Shown: one piece after another, positions 52,530-62,114 of the stretch | How the letters are laid out: each line of letters opens with the position of its first letter | Position numbering within the stretch: the first letter of the stretch is position 1 | Origin: a virus | Length of the DNA stretch: 64,000 bases | Reading direction: 5' to 3' (one strand) | IMG/VR virus record: IMGVR_UViG_3300008339_000010 | Span: 39,912 to 103,911 of that record | Notes under the pieces: generated by a model | What the model was told of the DNA's origin: nothing | The model's input: the letters and a program-made list of their open reading frames with translations, nothing else | Databases searched by the model: none | Made by a program: the position numbers and the translations under genes

Positions 52530-52539
52530 GGAACAGATC

Positions 52540-52854
52540 ATGACTATAGCAGTAGGAAACGTAACAACAGCAGCCGGTAATATCTACACCAGTTCGGGCA
52601 ACACGGCTATCACATTTTTGAGTTTCACAAACTACTCAGCTGGCAACGTGGTTGCCAATGTGTATGTGGTGCCCAGCGGTAGCTCAGCCGGCAACAGCAA
52701 CACCATATTGAGCCAACTGTTGATCACTGCCAACGATACCTATCAGTTGTATGCGGGCAGTGAAAAACTGCTGTTGGGACCAGGCGATACAGTGCGGGCC
52801 GATGCCAATGCCAACAATGCTATCACCACAGTCGCAAGTTTCACCACTATCTAA
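52540..52854 (+). CDS. Small structural protein (104 aa)
   Basis: The protein is almost all beta strand: MTIAVGNVTTAAGNIYTSSG, FLSFTNYSAGNVVANVYVV, YQLYAGSEKLLLGPGDTVRA. This fits a collar/fibre cap or decoration domain. AAGGA precedes the ATG. Its final TAATGG overlaps the next start. Function is not recognised beyond virion structural. Confidence 0.65.
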   Translation: MTIAVGNVTTAAGNIYTSSGNTAITFLSFTNYSAGNVVANVYVVPSGSSAGNSNTILSQLLITANDTYQLYAGSEKLLLGPGDTVRADANANNAITTVASFTTI

Positions 52855-53276
52855 TGGGTTACTTTGTCAAAAATCGTCAACTGCAAAGCGGTAGTTCCAG
52901 CATAGTGGTTCCTGCTGGCGATTCCAGCACACGTCCCACAGCACCGGTTTTTGGCAGTTTCCGTTATAACACAGACATAGGCACGCTGGAATTTTTCAAC
53001 GGTTCTGTATTTCGCCCTGTGGGCATAGGCGGAGAACTCAATGTAGATGTCTACAGCGACACCGGCGATGGCTCTACCTTGACTTTTAGCCTCACCAATA
53101 CCACAGCAATTTCTGCAGATGATCAAGTCATTGTGTTCATAGGTTCTGTGTATCAGCAACCTGGTACCACATACTCAATCACGGGCGGTGGTTACGACAT
53201 AACTTTTACTTCGGCTCCGCCCGATGGCGAGCCCATAAACGTCATCAGGAGCGTGGTCGCGCCCACACAACCATAA
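52854..53276 (+). CDS. Small tail/fibre adaptor protein (140 aa)
   Basis: FGSFRYNTDIGTLEFFNGSVF, DTGDGSTLTFSLTNTTAISA and VIVFIGSVYQQPGTTYSITG, then YDITFTSAPPDGEPINVI, form the 'GDGSTxxFxL...VxVxGVxQxPxxxYxVxG...TFxxAPxxxD' beta-sandwich module also found in the large fibres and the giant protein. Probably a separate copy of that module serving as adaptor. ATG overlaps the previous stop (TAATG). Confidence 0.7.
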   Translation: MGYFVKNRQLQSGSSSIVVPAGDSSTRPTAPVFGSFRYNTDIGTLEFFNGSVFRPVGIGGELNVDVYSDTGDGSTLTFSLTNTTAISADDQVIVFIGSVYQQPGTTYSITGGGYDITFTSAPPDGEPINVIRSVVAPTQP

Positions 53277-53280
53277 GCCC

Positions 53281-53287
53281 ATAAATA
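53281..53287 (+). promoter_or_regulatory. T4-type late promoter (ATAAATA) for the 1,709-residue fibre
   Basis: CCATAAATAGT, then 16 nt with AAAAGGG before the ATG at 53304. It has the same layout as the 51874 promoter. Confidence 0.6.
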
Positions 53288-53303
53288 GTAAAAAGGGCTA
53301 TCG

Positions 53304-56300
53304 ATGGCAATATCTCGCATTTCCGGCAATATATTGCAGGACAACCTGCAACGTGGTGCCAATCTCAGCATCCAGGGCAACCTGATCTACTTTGATGTAG
53401 ACAACAATCGTGTTGGCGTGCTAACCAGCACACCTGCGGATGATTTCACAGTTTTGGGTGTGGCCAATGCGTCAAATGTTCGCATCACTTCGGCCACGGC
53501 CAATGGCGTATTTTATGCTGGGTCTACACAGTTAGCTCTAACTAATTCTGGATTTACCTATGATGGCACCAATGTAGCCGTCACTGCGAATTTAACTGCT
53601 GGTAACTTGATATCCACCGGCGCTGTGATAGGTAATGTCAGCATATCTGGCAACCTGGTAGTGGCCAATCTGGTGGTGCAGGAGTATTTCACTGGCAATA
53701 TCGTAAACATTTCAAACACAGTCACAGTGGGTGGCAATGTCACAGGTGGCAACATCGTGTCCAATGCTGCCATATCGGCCGCTACCACTGTCACTGCCAC
53801 TGGTAATATCACGGGTGGCAATGTCATATCCAACGCCGCTATTTCAGCGGCCACAACAATCACGGCCACTGGCAATATCAATGGTGGCAACTTGTATTCT
53901 TCTGGCAACATAGTGGCCATTGGCAATGTGACAGCACCCAACATTGTAACCAACACTGTCACAACCAGTTCTGGTGATCTCACGCTGAATTCTGCCAGCG
54001 GTGTGCTACAATGGGACGGCACTGGCAACATAGTGATGAACTCACAGTGGATCAATGGGCTGTCCAATCCACAACAGTCCTATGATGCCGCTACCAAACA
54101 ATATGTTGACGATGCGGTGTCATCGGGAATCCATATCCACACTCCAGTCTATGTTGAGACTCCGGTAGCATTGCCCGCCGCAACTTATACCCAAGGCGGC
54201 AACACTTTCACAGTGACAGATACCATAGCAGGTAACGTGGTAGTGTTTTCTTCAGCGGCCAATCTGCAGATCAATGATCAACTGTGGTTTGCAAATTCTT
54301 TTTCTGGCATCGCAGGCAACACTGCTTATTTTGTAGTATCTACTCCCAATGCATCAGCGGCCGTGCTCACTACCATTTACAATGGTGTACCAGTGGCCAA
54401 CATCACATCGGCGGCTGGTCTCACACAAGGTGTGACAGTGAATTCTGGTATAGGAGCCACGCTCACTGCCAATGTCAATGCTCAACTCACCGTGGATGGT
54501 GTCAATCCCACAGTGGGTCAGCGTGTGTTGGTTTATCAGCAAGCCTTGGCCTATGAAAATGGTGTGTATGTGGTCAGCCAGACTGGTAATGTGTCTGCGC
54601 CATGGATACTCACACGTTCTAGCGATACGGATACATACGAACCAGATACTTCCACTGGTCTGGACCAAGGTTCCTATTTCTATGTTCAGGCAGGTAACAC
54701 CGGAGCCGGAGAAAGTTATGTAAAAACAGCACCTCCAGGTCCATTTATCATTGGCTATGCTAACATTGAATTCACACAGTTTAGTGCCAGCCAAGTCTAC
54801 TCGGCCAACACAGCCGCAGGTTTGGTGCTCAATGGCACTGTGTTCGCTGCCAAGGTGGACAACGACACCACGGCCTTTGACGGATCGGGCAATATATCAG
54901 TCAAGCCCGGGGCCAATTTGGTCACACCCAACATTGGTAATGCTGTAGGCAACAGCCTCACAGTCAATGGCAATATCACGGCCGCCAATCTAAATGCCAA
55001 TCTTGGTGTCTATACCGCGACTCTCACAGCCACCGAAACAGCGATAGTCGGTAATCTCAGCACTCAAGGATTTGTGGCAGCCACGGGTAATGTATGGGGT
55101 GGCAATGTGATATCCAATGCTGCCATATCAGCCACAACCACTATATCGGCCACTGGTAACATCACCGGTGGTAACTTGACATCAAATGCCGCTATCAGTG
55201 CCGCTACCACTGTGAGTGCCACTGGCAATATCACAGGTGGTAATTTAGTGTCAAACGCTGCCATATCTGCTGTGACTACAATTTCTGCCACTGGCAATAT
55301 CACCGGTGGCAATGTGACTTCAAATGCTGCCATATCAGCCACAACCACTATATCGGCCACTGGTAATATCACGGGTGGCAATGTCATATCCAATGCTGCC
55401 ATATCGGCCGCTACCACTGTCACTGCCACTGGTAACATCACGGGTGGCAATATCATATCCAACGGTTCTATCAGTGGAATCACACTCACGATCACCGGCA
55501 ATGCCGCAGTGGGCAACATACTCACTGATGGATACTATTATGCCAATGGTGCTCCTGTTGATTTCCAACAGCCCGCTGGGTCCAATACCCAGATACAATA
55601 CAACCTCAACAGTGATTTTGGCGCATCCGCTAATTTAACCTATGACCAAGCAACCAATATCTTCCAGGTAGGATATGGCACCGGTGGTAACATCCAAACA
55701 GACACGCTCACTGTGACTGGGTCAATCACTGGCGATGACATCACTGCCCAAGGCAATCTACAAGTCAACGGCGATGCTATCATAGATGGCAATCTCACTG
55801 TCAATGGCGATTTAGTCTACAACAATGTGACCAGCCTCAACATTGAGGACCCAATCATTTCCATGGGTCGTGGAGCCAACAACACTCCATTGACTACCAA
55901 TGATGGCAAGGATCGCGGCGAGCAACTGTGGTATTATTCAACTTCTGAGAAATCTGCTTTCATAGGTTACGATAATTCCGCAGGAAATCTCCTGGCAGCC
56001 AAAGATGTGACCATCGCCAACGAGATAGTGACCGTCAATCAATTTGGAACTTGGCAAATTGGTAATCTCTACGGAGAATCTGCGCTGATTGTTGGCAACA
56101 CAGTCAGCGGTAATCTAGCCACAGCAGGCCAAATTTCTGCCACAGGAAACATCACTGGTGGCAATGTCATAGCCAACGCATTGATCACTGGTCAAGATCT
56201 TTCTATCGCTAACAGTGCTGTCATTACTGCCAACGTCACAGCAGGTAATGTTTCTACTGGTTCTGGAAATATTTCAACTGGAAATATCACTGTAACAGTC

Positions 56301-58433
56301 AATGTAAACAGTGGTAACATCGTTAATCTTGGAACAATAGACAGTACCGGTAACATCACCACTCCTGCCAATGTGCAAGGCAACTATCTCATTGCTAATT
56401 CAGCCGTGATTGGCAATGTCACGATCACAGATCTAGATGTAGGAAATATCTCAGCCACCGGATACGTCAATGTTACCGGTAATGTTACCGGTGGTAACTT
56501 GACATCAAACGCCGCTGTATCGGCTGCTACTACTGTATCAGCTACCGGTAACATTACCGGTGGTAATTTAGTTTCCAATGCCGCGATCAGTGCGTCTACA
56601 ACAATCACTGCCACTGGTAACATCACTGGTGGCAATGTCATATCCAACGCATTGATATCGGGACAAGATCTAAACATAGCCAACAGCGCAGTCATTGTCG
56701 CCAACGTCACAGCAGGTAATTTATCTGTAGGATCCGGCAACATCAATGGTGGTAATATCACTATCTTGGCCAATGTGACCAGTGGTAACATCATCAATCT
56801 AGGAACACTGACCAGCACAGGCAACATAACCACGCCAGCCAACGTGCAGGGCAACTATCTCATTGCCAATTCAGCAGTGGTTGGCAATGTTAGCATAACC
56901 GATTTGTATGTGGCCAATATCTCAGCCACAGGACAGGCAAACGTCAATGGCAACGTCAGTGTTGGTAATTTAATTTCCAATTCTGCCGTATCGGCAGCAA
57001 CTACCATATCGGCCACAGGCAATGTCACCGGCGGAAACATAGTAAGCAATGCCTTGGTTACTGGCGCCAATGTGCAAGTATCCACCCTAACTGCCAATCG
57101 TGTGGTATACGTTGGCACCGATAGTTATCTAGTGGACAGTGCTAACTTTACCTTCAATGGAACCACAGCCAATATCCAAGGCCAGTTGATAGTTGATAAC
57201 TTTACCATTGACGGCACAGCAATCACATCCAACACCAACGTTACTTTAACAGCCACAACAGGTAATCTAGTGCTGATACCTGCCTCTGCTGGTGTGACAC
57301 AGATTACTAGTACCACTGCGCTGACCATACCCACGGGTAATACTGCACAGCGTCCCGGATCACCTGATCAAGGTGCGTTGCGATTCAATACCAATACATT
57401 GTTGGTCGAAGTCTATGACGGCACTGAGTGGGATGTGGTAGGTCAAGATTTAGTAGATATCACCAGCCAAATTATCAATGGCGATGGCGCAACTTCGGTA
57501 TTTGCCTTGAATGAAACTGCTACATCTGATTCTATTTTGGTCAGCATCAACGGTGTGAGCCAAGTTCCTGTTTTTGCTTACTCTGTCACAGGCAACGTCA
57601 TAACATTCACAGAAGCTCCATCGGTGGCGGATCAAATTGAAATACGTTTCATAAGCCAGTTACAAGTGGTCACAGAAATCAGCAACTCCGCTGGCAATGC
57701 TATTGTAAATGTCAGTGACGCTACCGCACAAGTCAATATCACAGGCAATCTGTTACCGACAGCCAACGTCACTTATGATTTGGGCAACACCACTCTGAGA
57801 TGGAATGATCTATATCTAGCAGGCAATTCGATCTATCTTGGCAACGTGATACTGACCAACCAAACTGGCAATGCCATTGGTTTCTTTGCCGCAGATGGGA
57901 CCACTCCTGCCACGATATCCAGCGGCGGCGGGCTAGATGTTGGCACTGGCAATTTAAGTGTAGGCAACATATTCAACAACAATGCCAACGGCGTTGGCAA
58001 CATTGGTTCCAGCGGCACATATTTCAATACTATATTTGCCAAAGCAACATCTGCTCAGTATGCGGACTTGGCGGAATATTTTGCTGCCGATGGCGCTTAT
58101 CAGCCCGGGTGGGTAATGATTTTTGCGGGCGACAGCGAAGTCACAGAAAGTTACCAGTATGCTGATCAACGATTGGCCGGTGTGATTTCCACTGATCCTG
58201 CCTATATCATGAACGCAGGTCAAGCAGGTGTGCCCATAGCCATGGCAGGACGTGTACCTTGCTGGGTGGTAGGTCCTGTGGCCAAAGGCGATGTGCTGAC
58301 CACGTCAGGCCGTGCTGGACATGCAGAAAAACTAGCAGATAATGACTGGCGCCCGGGTGTGATCGTGGGCAAAGCACTGGAAACGTGCGGTGCAGGCCCG
58401 CACAAAATTATGATAGTGATTGGCGCCTGGTAA
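53304..58433 (+). CDS. Large repetitive tail fibre (1,709 aa)
   Basis: The protein is built from 23-residue units ATGNITGGNLVSNAAISAATT (69 bp each), a 157-residue duplication (56161-57030), and modules: GGNTFTVTDT and VDGVNPTVGQRVLVYQQALAYEN near residues 290-490, GNLTVNGDLVYNNVTSLNIED, and PTANVTYDLGNTTLRWNDLY. A C-terminal YADLAE-type tip runs to residue 1709. Fibres of this kind are intertwined trimers for host binding. The start follows AAAAGGG. Its terminal domain is shared with genes ending 62037 and 2187. Confidence 0.85.
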   Translation: MAISRISGNILQDNLQRGANLSIQGNLIYFDVDNNRVGVLTSTPADDFTVLGVANASNVRITSATANGVFYAGSTQLALTNSGFTYDGTNVAVTANLTAGNLISTGAVIGNVSISGNLVVANLVVQEYFTGNIVNISNTVTVGGNVTGGNIVSNAAISAATTVTATGNITGGNVISNAAISAATTITATGNINGGNLYSSGNIVAIGNVTAPNIVTNTVTTSSGDLTLNSASGVLQWDGTGNIVMNSQWINGLSNPQQSYDAATKQYVDDAVSSGIHIHTPVYVETPVALPAATYTQGGNTFTVTDTIAGNVVVFSSAANLQINDQLWFANSFSGIAGNTAYFVVSTPNASAAVLTTIYNGVPVANITSAAGLTQGVTVNSGIGATLTANVNAQLTVDGVNPTVGQRVLVYQQALAYENGVYVVSQTGNVSAPWILTRSSDTDTYEPDTSTGLDQGSYFYVQAGNTGAGESYVKTAPPGPFIIGYANIEFTQFSASQVYSANTAAGLVLNGTVFAAKVDNDTTAFDGSGNISVKPGANLVTPNIGNAVGNSLTVNGNITAANLNANLGVYTATLTATETAIVGNLSTQGFVAATGNVWGGNVISNAAISATTTISATGNITGGNLTSNAAISAATTVSATGNITGGNLVSNAAISAVTTISATGNITGGNVTSNAAISATTTISATGNITGGNVISNAAISAATTVTATGNITGGNIISNGSISGITLTITGNAAVGNILTDGYYYANGAPVDFQQPAGSNTQIQYNLNSDFGASANLTYDQATNIFQVGYGTGGNIQTDTLTVTGSITGDDITAQGNLQVNGDAIIDGNLTVNGDLVYNNVTSLNIEDPIISMGRGANNTPLTTNDGKDRGEQLWYYSTSEKSAFIGYDNSAGNLLAAKDVTIANEIVTVNQFGTWQIGNLYGESALIVGNTVSGNLATAGQISATGNITGGNVIANALITGQDLSIANSAVITANVTAGNVSTGSGNISTGNITVTVNVNSGNIVNLGTIDSTGNITTPANVQGNYLIANSAVIGNVTITDLDVGNISATGYVNVTGNVTGGNLTSNAAVSAATTVSATGNITGGNLVSNAAISASTTITATGNITGGNVISNALISGQDLNIANSAVIVANVTAGNLSVGSGNINGGNITILANVTSGNIINLGTLTSTGNITTPANVQGNYLIANSAVVGNVSITDLYVANISATGQANVNGNVSVGNLISNSAVSAATTISATGNVTGGNIVSNALVTGANVQVSTLTANRVVYVGTDSYLVDSANFTFNGTTANIQGQLIVDNFTIDGTAITSNTNVTLTATTGNLVLIPASAGVTQITSTTALTIPTGNTAQRPGSPDQGALRFNTNTLLVEVYDGTEWDVVGQDLVDITSQIINGDGATSVFALNETATSDSILVSINGVSQVPVFAYSVTGNVITFTEAPSVADQIEIRFISQLQVVTEISNSAGNAIVNVSDATAQVNITGNLLPTANVTYDLGNTTLRWNDLYLAGNSIYLGNVILTNQTGNAIGFFAADGTTPATISSGGGLDVGTGNLSVGNIFNNNANGVGNIGSSGTYFNTIFAKATSAQYADLAEYFAADGAYQPGWVMIFAGDSEVTESYQYADQRLAGVISTDPAYIMNAGQAGVPIAMAGRVPCWVVGPVAKGDVLTTSGRAGHAEKLADNDWRPGVIVGKALETCGAGPHKIMIVIGAW
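53760..53806 (+). repeat. 47-nt exact repeat shared with 55389-55435
   Basis: The stretch 53760-53806 is identical to 55389-55435 although most other units differ at synonymous sites. This implies a recent copying event between repeat units within the gene. Confidence 0.8.
55080..55493 (+). repeat. Six tandem 69-bp repeats in the fibre gene
   Basis: Landmark GCCACTGG recurs at 55080 (as GCCACGGG), 55149, 55218, 55287, 55356 and 55425, each exactly 69 bp apart. Units encode ATGNITGGN..SNAAISA-type 23-residue repeats with silent variation. Confidence 0.9.
56161..57030 (+). repeat. Large 471-bp tandem duplication in the fibre gene
   Basis: Copy 1 begins at 56161 and copy 2 at 56632, period 471 bp (157 residues), checked with a second landmark (56401 and 56872). 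The copies have diverged mostly at silent sites, and the second lacks one 23-residue unit. Confidence 0.85.
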
Positions 58434-58455
58434 CAGATCTTTTTGGCCGGACCGC

Positions 58456-58462
58456 TAAATAA
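58456..58462 (+). promoter_or_regulatory. T4-type late promoter (CTAAATA) for the 1,181-residue fibre
   Basis: CCGCTAAATAATACC; the ATG at 58492 lies 29 nt past the box, with GGAG-like sequence in between. Confidence 0.55.
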
Positions 58463-58491
58463 TACCATAGAGCGGAGCGAAGTGACATATT

Positions 58492-61400
58492 ATGGCCATT
58501 ACACGGATAAAAAACAATCAGATTACCGATTCATCAACCGGTAACGTATACCTTGGTATCAACGCAGGCGTCAAACTGCAAGATTACTCAATCACAGCAG
58601 GCAAAATAGCCAACAGTCTGGTCTACGGATCAGATCTTACAGTATCTGGCAACTTGACAGTCAACGGAACTACCACAACCATTGACACAGTCAGTGTTGT
58701 TATTGAAGATCCCATACTGTTGCTGGCCGCCAATCAATCAGGTGCTCCTAGTTTGGACATTGGTTTCATTGGCGAACGTGGCAGCAGCCAAAACATCGCT
58801 TTTGTTTGGGATGAATCTCAAGGTGAGTTTGTCACGGTATTCACCAATGACACCACTACCAATACCACGGTCACTATCGCTAGTTACGCCAGTTTCCACA
58901 CCAATGACGCCAACATTGGTGGCAACATCGTCATCAACGGCACCACAAGTTTGGTCGGCAATATTATCACGGATGCAGCCATCACTGGCAATGTGCGTGC
59001 CGGCAATCTTTCCACAGTGGGTCAAATTTCCGCTACCGGTAACATCACCGGTGGTAACTTGGTTTCCAATGCGGCTGTCATAGCCGCAGGCAATATTTCA
59101 ACAACCACTGGTAACATATCCGGTGGTAACATTTCTACCACTGGCAACATCGATGCCACAGGTAATGTCACTGCTGGTAATTTGATTTCCAGTGGCGCTG
59201 TGATTGGTAACGTTACCATTACTGGTAATCTGGCTCTTGGCAACCTCAGTGTATCTGGACAAATAAACACTACCGGTAACATCACTGGTGGTAACCTAGT
59301 AAGCAACGCCGCAGTGTCAGCGGCAACCACTGTGAGTGCCACTGGCAATGTCACAGGTGGCAATGTGGTAAGTAATGCTTCCGTATCTGCTGCCACCACT
59401 GTATCCGCAACTGGCAATATTACCGGTGGTAATCTTATATCAAACGCCGCTGTTGTGGCAACCGGTTTGATTTCCAGCGGAGCAAACATTTCTGCCACTG
59501 GCAATATTTTTGGTGGCAATATCACTGCTAACAGCACTCTGTATGCTGTTCATCTGGAGACCACAGGCAACGCTACTATTGGTGGCAACTTAGTGGTCCA
59601 AGGCAATCTGACCTACATCAACATCGATGACTTGCGGGTAGAAGATCCCATAATCATCATGGGCACAGGTGCCAATGGAGCACCGTTGACCTCAGATGAT
59701 GGTATGGATCGTGGTATCTACATGGAATACTACAAAGCAGCCACAGGCAAAGGTAATGCTTCGGTATTCTGGGATAACTCTACCGGCAACGTTGTAGCTG
59801 CTGCCAATGTAAACTTCAGCGGAAACAACATCGTCAATGTGGTGCAGTATGGCACGTTCCAAGCAGGCAATATCTATGCTGAAAGCGTAGTATCAGTAGG
59901 CAACATTTCTGGTCCATTTGTAGCGCCAGGTTCTAACACACAGATTTTGTTCAACAACAACGGTTTAATTGCCGGTGATGCAGGAATCACATATGATGCC
60001 ACTACTGATGCATTGACCGTTCTTGGTAACATCACAGGCGGTAATATATCCACAGGCGGCCGCATCGATGCCACAGGCAATATCAACACTTCGGCCAATC
60101 TCAATGCGTTGAGTGGCAATATCAATGCACAACAACTCTACATAACCGGCAATGGCACAGTAATTGGTACCTTTACTTCCACAAGCAATATCGTAGCCAA
60201 TGTTTCTGGTATTTTCTTTGGTCAAGCGCCCACAGGTAACTTGGCCATACAAGCAGGTGTTGCAGGATTTACCCCTCTGGGTTCCAACATAGTAGCACAG
60301 TTTTCGGGCAACACCAATTCATACAGCCAGATTAACTTTGAAAACATCAACGCTGGCCCCATTGCATCTACAGACTATGTGGCCACTGCTGACAACGGAA
60401 CCGACTCCACATTTTTCATTGACATGGGTATTGGTTCCAGCACTCATGATGATCCTGCTTTCTTTGGCGACACTTCTTCACTCAATGACGGTTACTTATA
60501 CGTAGTGGCCAACGCACAAACAGGTGGAAGCACGTCACGTGGTAATTTAATGCTGGGTTCTACCAACGGCAACGTAAAAATATTTGTTGGCAACACAGCA
60601 GAAGCCAATGTGCGTGCAGTAGCATCTACACAAGGCATTGATATCACCAACGGCAATTTATATGTTGCCAGTATAACCAGCCGCACAGGTCGCGTCACAG
60701 TAAACAGTGACAGCTCTGACACAGACTTTGCGGTCAACAGTGACACCACTGCCAACATATTCTATGTTGATGCAGGCACGTCTACAGCGTCATTTGGTAA
60801 CTCCACACAGGTAGCCAATGCCGTAGTTTCATTCCAATCCAGTAACTCAATCCTGATACCACGCGGTAACTCCGCACAGCGTCCGGCCACTGGCGTCACT
60901 GGTATGATCCGTTTCAACACCACGCTGGACAGTTTGGAATTCTATGATGCAGACTCGTGGGTATCTGCGGGCACTGTGTTCACAGTAATCGATTCAGAAG
61001 TGTTCAACGGAGATGGATCTACTGTAGCATACACATTGGGCACTAGCCAGACCACAGACTCCTGTATCGTTTCGATCAACGGTGTGCTACAGATTCCTGT
61101 GTTGGCCTATTCCGTGACAGGCAATGTGCTGACATTTACAGAAGCACCTCTGGTGTCTGATACTATCGAGGTGCGAGAGATCACTACCACGGTCACGGTC
61201 AAAGGTATTTCTAACGTCAACGGCAATGCTGCCGTGGAAGTGGTTGACACCGACAACGATGTGCGTATCACCGGTGATTTGATACCCACAGCCAACGTCA
61301 CTTATGATTTGGGCAGTTCTGCGCTGAGATGGAGAGATGGCTACTTCAGTGGTAACTCGATCACGCTGGGCAACATCGTCCTCAAGAACACCTCGGGCAA

Positions 61401-62037
61401 CACCTTGGCATTCTTTGGACCGGATGGAACAACACCTGGCACACTGAGTTCCAATAACGTTGATACCACTACCATCGCCAATGGAACGTCCAATGTGAGT
61501 TGCGCTACCAGCAACGGTAATGTCAATATCAATGTAGGCGGTTCTGGTATTGTGTCATTTACTTCGGCTGGTATCAACAATCTGCAGGCCAACGGTGTAG
61601 GCAACATTGGAACATCCAGCAGTTATTTCAATACCATATTTGCCAAAGCCACCTCAGCACAATACGCTGACTTGGCCGAGATGTATGCGGCAGATACCAA
61701 TCTAGAACCCGGCACAGTGGTATGTTTTGGCGGATCAGCCGAAGTCACAGGTTGCACCGAAGAAGCATGCAAGCGTGTGGCTGGTGTGATTTCTACCAAT
61801 CCAAGTTACATCATGAATTCTGCACTGGAAGGTGATCACATTGTTGCTGTAGCACTCACAGGTCGTGTACCAACCCGGGTCACAGGTCCTGTGCGCAAAG
61901 GCGACATGATGGTATCCACAGCAGATGGTCGTGCTAGAGCCGAACCAGATCCACGTGTGGGCACTGTGATAGGCAAAGCACTGGAAGACTTTGATGGCAC
62001 GGAAGGTGTGATAGAAGTCGTAGTAGGGCGCCTGTAA
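58492..62037 (+). CDS. Large repetitive tail fibre (1,181 aa), paralogue of the preceding fibre
   Basis: The order is similar to the 53304 fibre: GNLTVNGTTTTIDTVSVVIED near the start, 23-residue ATGNITGGNLVSNAAV units (~residues 160-330), GNLVVQGNLTYINIDDLRVED, a middle region with ASTSSSDTDFAVNSDTTAN-type beta strands, PTANVTYDLGSSALRWRDGY, and a C-terminal YADLAEMYAAD tip with GVISTNPSYIMN and GRVPTRVTGPVRKGD. A duplicated fibre of related specificity is likely. A terminator follows. Confidence 0.85.
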   Translation: MAITRIKNNQITDSSTGNVYLGINAGVKLQDYSITAGKIANSLVYGSDLTVSGNLTVNGTTTTIDTVSVVIEDPILLLAANQSGAPSLDIGFIGERGSSQNIAFVWDESQGEFVTVFTNDTTTNTTVTIASYASFHTNDANIGGNIVINGTTSLVGNIITDAAITGNVRAGNLSTVGQISATGNITGGNLVSNAAVIAAGNISTTTGNISGGNISTTGNIDATGNVTAGNLISSGAVIGNVTITGNLALGNLSVSGQINTTGNITGGNLVSNAAVSAATTVSATGNVTGGNVVSNASVSAATTVSATGNITGGNLISNAAVVATGLISSGANISATGNIFGGNITANSTLYAVHLETTGNATIGGNLVVQGNLTYINIDDLRVEDPIIIMGTGANGAPLTSDDGMDRGIYMEYYKAATGKGNASVFWDNSTGNVVAAANVNFSGNNIVNVVQYGTFQAGNIYAESVVSVGNISGPFVAPGSNTQILFNNNGLIAGDAGITYDATTDALTVLGNITGGNISTGGRIDATGNINTSANLNALSGNINAQQLYITGNGTVIGTFTSTSNIVANVSGIFFGQAPTGNLAIQAGVAGFTPLGSNIVAQFSGNTNSYSQINFENINAGPIASTDYVATADNGTDSTFFIDMGIGSSTHDDPAFFGDTSSLNDGYLYVVANAQTGGSTSRGNLMLGSTNGNVKIFVGNTAEANVRAVASTQGIDITNGNLYVASITSRTGRVTVNSDSSDTDFAVNSDTTANIFYVDAGTSTASFGNSTQVANAVVSFQSSNSILIPRGNSAQRPATGVTGMIRFNTTLDSLEFYDADSWVSAGTVFTVIDSEVFNGDGSTVAYTLGTSQTTDSCIVSINGVLQIPVLAYSVTGNVLTFTEAPLVSDTIEVREITTTVTVKGISNVNGNAAVEVVDTDNDVRITGDLIPTANVTYDLGSSALRWRDGYFSGNSITLGNIVLKNTSGNTLAFFGPDGTTPGTLSSNNVDTTTIANGTSNVSCATSNGNVNINVGGSGIVSFTSAGINNLQANGVGNIGTSSSYFNTIFAKATSAQYADLAEMYAADTNLEPGTVVCFGGSAEVTGCTEEACKRVAGVISTNPSYIMNSALEGDHIVAVALTGRVPTRVTGPVRKGDMMVSTADGRARAEPDPRVGTVIGKALEDFDGTEGVIEVVVGRL
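59269..59475 (+). repeat. Three tandem 69-bp fibre repeats
   Basis: Units spaced exactly 69 bp (59269, 59338, 59407) encode ATGN(I/V)TGGN units matching those of the neighbouring fibre gene, again with silent variation. Confidence 0.75.
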
Positions 62038-62053
62038 TCTGCGCAAACTTACC

Positions 62054-62087
62054 AAAAATAGGGCCACTGGTTGGCCCTATTTTTTTC
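62054..62087 (+). terminator. Rho-independent terminator after the second large fibre
   Basis: AAAAATAGGGCCA (62054-62066), loop CTGGT, TGGCCCTATTTTT (62072-62084) followed by more T. A 13-bp perfect stem. A late promoter starts 2 nt later. Confidence 0.9.
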
Positions 62088-62088
62088 C

Positions 62089-62095
62089 ATAAATA
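62089..62095 (+). promoter_or_regulatory. T4-type late promoter (ATAAATA)
   Basis: CCATAAATATATC right after the terminator; the ATG at 62115 lies 19 nt downstream. Confidence 0.65.
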
Positions 62096-62114
62096 TATCA
62101 AACCTGGGTAAAAC

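Noticed and set aside
55080-55493. CRISPR-like array
   Set aside because: The 69-bp periodic units are coding and contiguous, without unique spacers, and encode fibre repeats.
53304-62037. Diversity-generating retroelement acting on the fibres
   Set aside because: No reverse transcriptase gene or template/variable repeat pair was seen.
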